DNA of 5,968 nt. Origin: Selenomonadaceae bacterium. Lineage in GTDB: Bacteria > Bacillota > Negativicutes > Selenomonadales > Selenomonadaceae. Position 1 is the first letter of the stretch; the number at the start of each line of letters is the position of its first letter. The translations under genes were made by a program, and so were the position numbers. Below, piece after piece: positions 5,901 to 5,968 of the stretch. Under the pieces are notes generated by a model, which was not told where the DNA came from, ran no database searches, and saw nothing but the letters and a program-made list of their open reading frames with translations. The stretch spans positions 1 through 5,968 of the forward strand of contig JAEEGN010000249.1 in the NCBI GenBank assembly GCA_016280345.1, in the 5' to 3' direction.

Positions 5901-5968
5901 TCATCGTCGAGGCAAGATACAACACCATCGTCGCCGGCGCCGGCGACGACAGCATCACCCTCGGCGGC
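2900..5968 (+). CDS. Giant RTX-like, Gly/Asp-rich beta-solenoid protein, 3' end outside window
   Basis: The frame is open for 1,023 codons to the last base, so this is only the N-terminal part. An in-frame TGA at 2831-2833 limits the start, and ATG 2900 is the only good one, with a modest AGGGGGG site 7 nt upstream. The product begins MSFKQDYTIPSSPGVYTLTY and shows no signal peptide or membrane helix. Residues 88 onward carry about 33 motifs of the type (L/A)GxGxDxLxI, close to the RTX nonapeptide GGxGxDxUx that binds Ca2+ in parallel beta-rolls. Unlike classical RTX proteins there is one motif per 18-23 residues, not two back to back. Order: N-terminal segment (1-87), tract 1 (88-220), interruption (221-365), tract 2 (366-582), interruption (583-680), tract 3 (681 to edge). 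It is strongly acidic, with only two Cys (C55, C230). Likely a surface or secreted adhesin or structural protein; substrate, partner and export route are unknown. Confidence 0.88.
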   Translation, partial: MSFKQDYTIPSSPGVYTLTYTSTDKNWENSKASFTNPSDTNGALISIPDVVMNGCTIKTANGDDTVTVQKLQQGSSTDSTPSPPSVIELNGGADLLTVTLEVNSSTIDAGAGADSLYIQGSSGDVSSSKIILGDGADVLNIGGNTGWASSIDAGDGYDVVNLSGGVNQGSGVTVLLGDGNDSLTIGNAINAGANIDAGAGADSIVINAIGTGNFDVTVSLGNDTEADTLCLNSAANLDKLKVTLQAEQDILGLPDIDSVSIAADGKVFVGGAATGIVAPSVSGGWNALRLQKTGAPTVTRTIYGASADDVTTDSTGDAVFFTNGYKVSFSTDTLTAATITGSGAADNVSIAGQAGVSTDTTKGVLISLGGGADSLTIDKDVRLSTIDTGAGDDEVYIAAYAIGSQFFLGDGANKLTILQSPYTSTIEAGADNDSVLISGAASGTKISLGGGEDTAFFYYSFDNSSAIDLGAGNDSLVISDFASKSTIDAGTGDDTLTIGGEVKSSSTIDAGTGDDKVSIKGAVYGDARISLGGGNDKLTIGGEVSFSTIDAGAGNDEVDLSTGGVAGPLALKLGDGDDTLKVKAMDDLTKITGELDAGDLVVLKETVSGSLADILKIDGNGKLSVNGTASKITVAKNGAKYSFWAQNGVGADSVEISYTPGATLPPGHWDNDGVYVITGEPDGDNNIDISGLDSVVVVSLGSGDNTVSAGGTGGDTIITGDGNNQITVSGGTGNYIATGDGNNTLQVGGDSATIQAGGGDDRATVSGDNAQIDLGGGDNVLNLGGDSASVTMGGGDDRATISGADAQIDLGGGSDAVTVAGNNANIDLGDGADTLALSGLGGAVNAGTGDDVLDVTGGTGHSLDAGSGSDSISVRGTYETIYAGTGDDTIIFDGNGSDGFNYVNLVEDNNLVSVRGGDGHTTINGGVSADSLYFADGDVESDALNLAGGNDLVVFASATGGLGRARANNATLRAGEGDDSIFAASAEQAMMNGGVGDDSVFIVEARYNTIVAGAGDDSITLGG
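3161..3559 (+). repeat. RTX-like tract 1, spacing 21-23 residues
   Basis: Six motifs: a first NGGADLLTVTL at residue 90, then AGAGADSLYI (109), LGDGADVLNI (132), AGDGYDVVNL (153), LGDGNDSLTI (176) and AGAGADSIVI (197). Spacing alternates 23, 21, 23, 21. Units beginning STIDAG/SSIDAG alternate with units carrying an LGDG turn, so the natural unit is a pair of about 44 residues. Codons here are mixed and include many A/T-ending ones, unlike tract 3. Confidence 0.85.
3995..4645 (+). repeat. RTX-like tract 2, spacing 20-21 residues
   Basis: Eleven motifs start at residues 368, 388, 408, 428, 448, 469, 489, 510, 531, 551 and 573. Examples are TGAGDDEVYI, LGAGNDSLVI, AGTGDDTLTI and LGDGDDTLKV. Most spacings are 20 or 21. 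A 22-nt stretch encoding LTIGGEV is identical at 4385-4406 and 4511-4532, 126 nt apart (two units), so part of the tract looks recently duplicated or gene-converted. Unit 448-457 is deviant (LGGGEDTAFF) because of the poly-T tract. Confidence 0.87.
4264..4271 (+). repeat. T8 homopolymer inside the coding frame
   Basis: Eight consecutive T lie in GCT-TTT-TTT-TAT, encoding A-F-F-Y, followed by another T-rich stretch. Such a run is rare in this GC-rich gene. Gaining one T gives a TGA at 4282-4284; losing one gives a TGA at 4329-4331. Either slip would truncate the protein near residue 460-480. Confidence 0.8.
4940..5968 (+). repeat. RTX-like tract 3, regular 18-residue spacing, continues past window
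   Basis: Motifs begin at residues 700, 719, 738, 756, 774, 792, 810, 828, 846, 865 and 883, then less regularly (about 947, 974, 993, 1012). Six consecutive intervals from 738 to 846 are exactly 18 residues, the length of one full turn (two nonapeptides) in the classical RTX beta-roll. Codons are nearly uniform (GGC, GAC, ACC, AAC), far more GC-rich than tract 1. Such regularity favours slippage and recombination, and makes assembly errors here likely. Confidence 0.87.
5141..5356 (+). repeat. Tandem 108-bp (36-residue) duplication inside tract 3
   Basis: Residues 748-783 and 784-819 align without gaps, with 23 of 36 identical: GGDSA, then GGGDDRAT, SG, AQIDLGGG. At DNA level a 23-nt block is identical at 5168-5190 and 5276-5298, exactly 108 nt apart. 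This shows that two 18-residue turns were copied together as a higher-order unit. Confidence 0.8.

Noticed and set aside
4940..5968. Possible CRISPR or satellite-type array
   Set aside because: The periodic DNA stays in one open frame and encodes regular 18-residue RTX-like turns; there are no constant repeats with unique spacers.

Overview
The window is GC-rich bacterial DNA. It holds the end of one housekeeping operon, a long AT-dipping intergenic region, and the first 1,023 codons of a very large repeat protein that runs off the right edge. The pcrA-then-ligA order, the strong AGGAGG ribosome site and the style of the LigA sequence (YYNLDDPEITDYEYD, NPRNCAAGTLRQLD, AYKYPPEEKET) suggest Bacillota. 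That could be a GC-rich Clostridia lineage or the diderm Negativicutes. The assignment is inference; no marker in the window settles it.

Layout, all on the + strand: (1) 1-173, the last 56 codons of a PcrA/UvrD-type helicase. (2) 192-2204, complete ligA (NAD-dependent DNA ligase, 670 aa), 18 nt downstream and probably co-transcribed. (3) 2205-2565, non-coding, with stacked hairpins and a good intrinsic terminator at 2305-2345 that closes the operon. (4) 2566-2594, a sigma-A-like promoter in an AT-rich pocket. (5) About 2601-2899, a roughly 300-nt leader with a possible 64-aa ORF (2706-2900) whose stop overlaps the next start by one base. The leader also has hairpins that compete for shared arms. 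(6) 2900-5968, the 5' part of a giant acidic Gly/Asp-rich protein with RTX-like Ca2+-binding motifs.

The giant protein is the unusual part. About 33 Gly-Gly-x-Gly-x-Asp-type motifs lie in three tracts with different spacing: 21-23 residues in tract 1, 20-21 in tract 2, and almost exactly 18 in tract 3. The two segments separating the tracts contain a related element (residues 227-278 and 578-634), so the protein appears built from modules of about 350 residues, each a solenoid plus a cap. A T8 homopolymer at 4264-4271 sits in the frame, and a slip either way would truncate the product at once, which suggests possible phase variation. No N-terminal signal peptide is visible, so any export would need a C-terminal signal outside the window.

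The two parts look functionally unrelated. PcrA and LigA serve DNA repair and replication. The repeat protein has its own promoter and is probably a cell-surface or secreted structural or adhesive protein.
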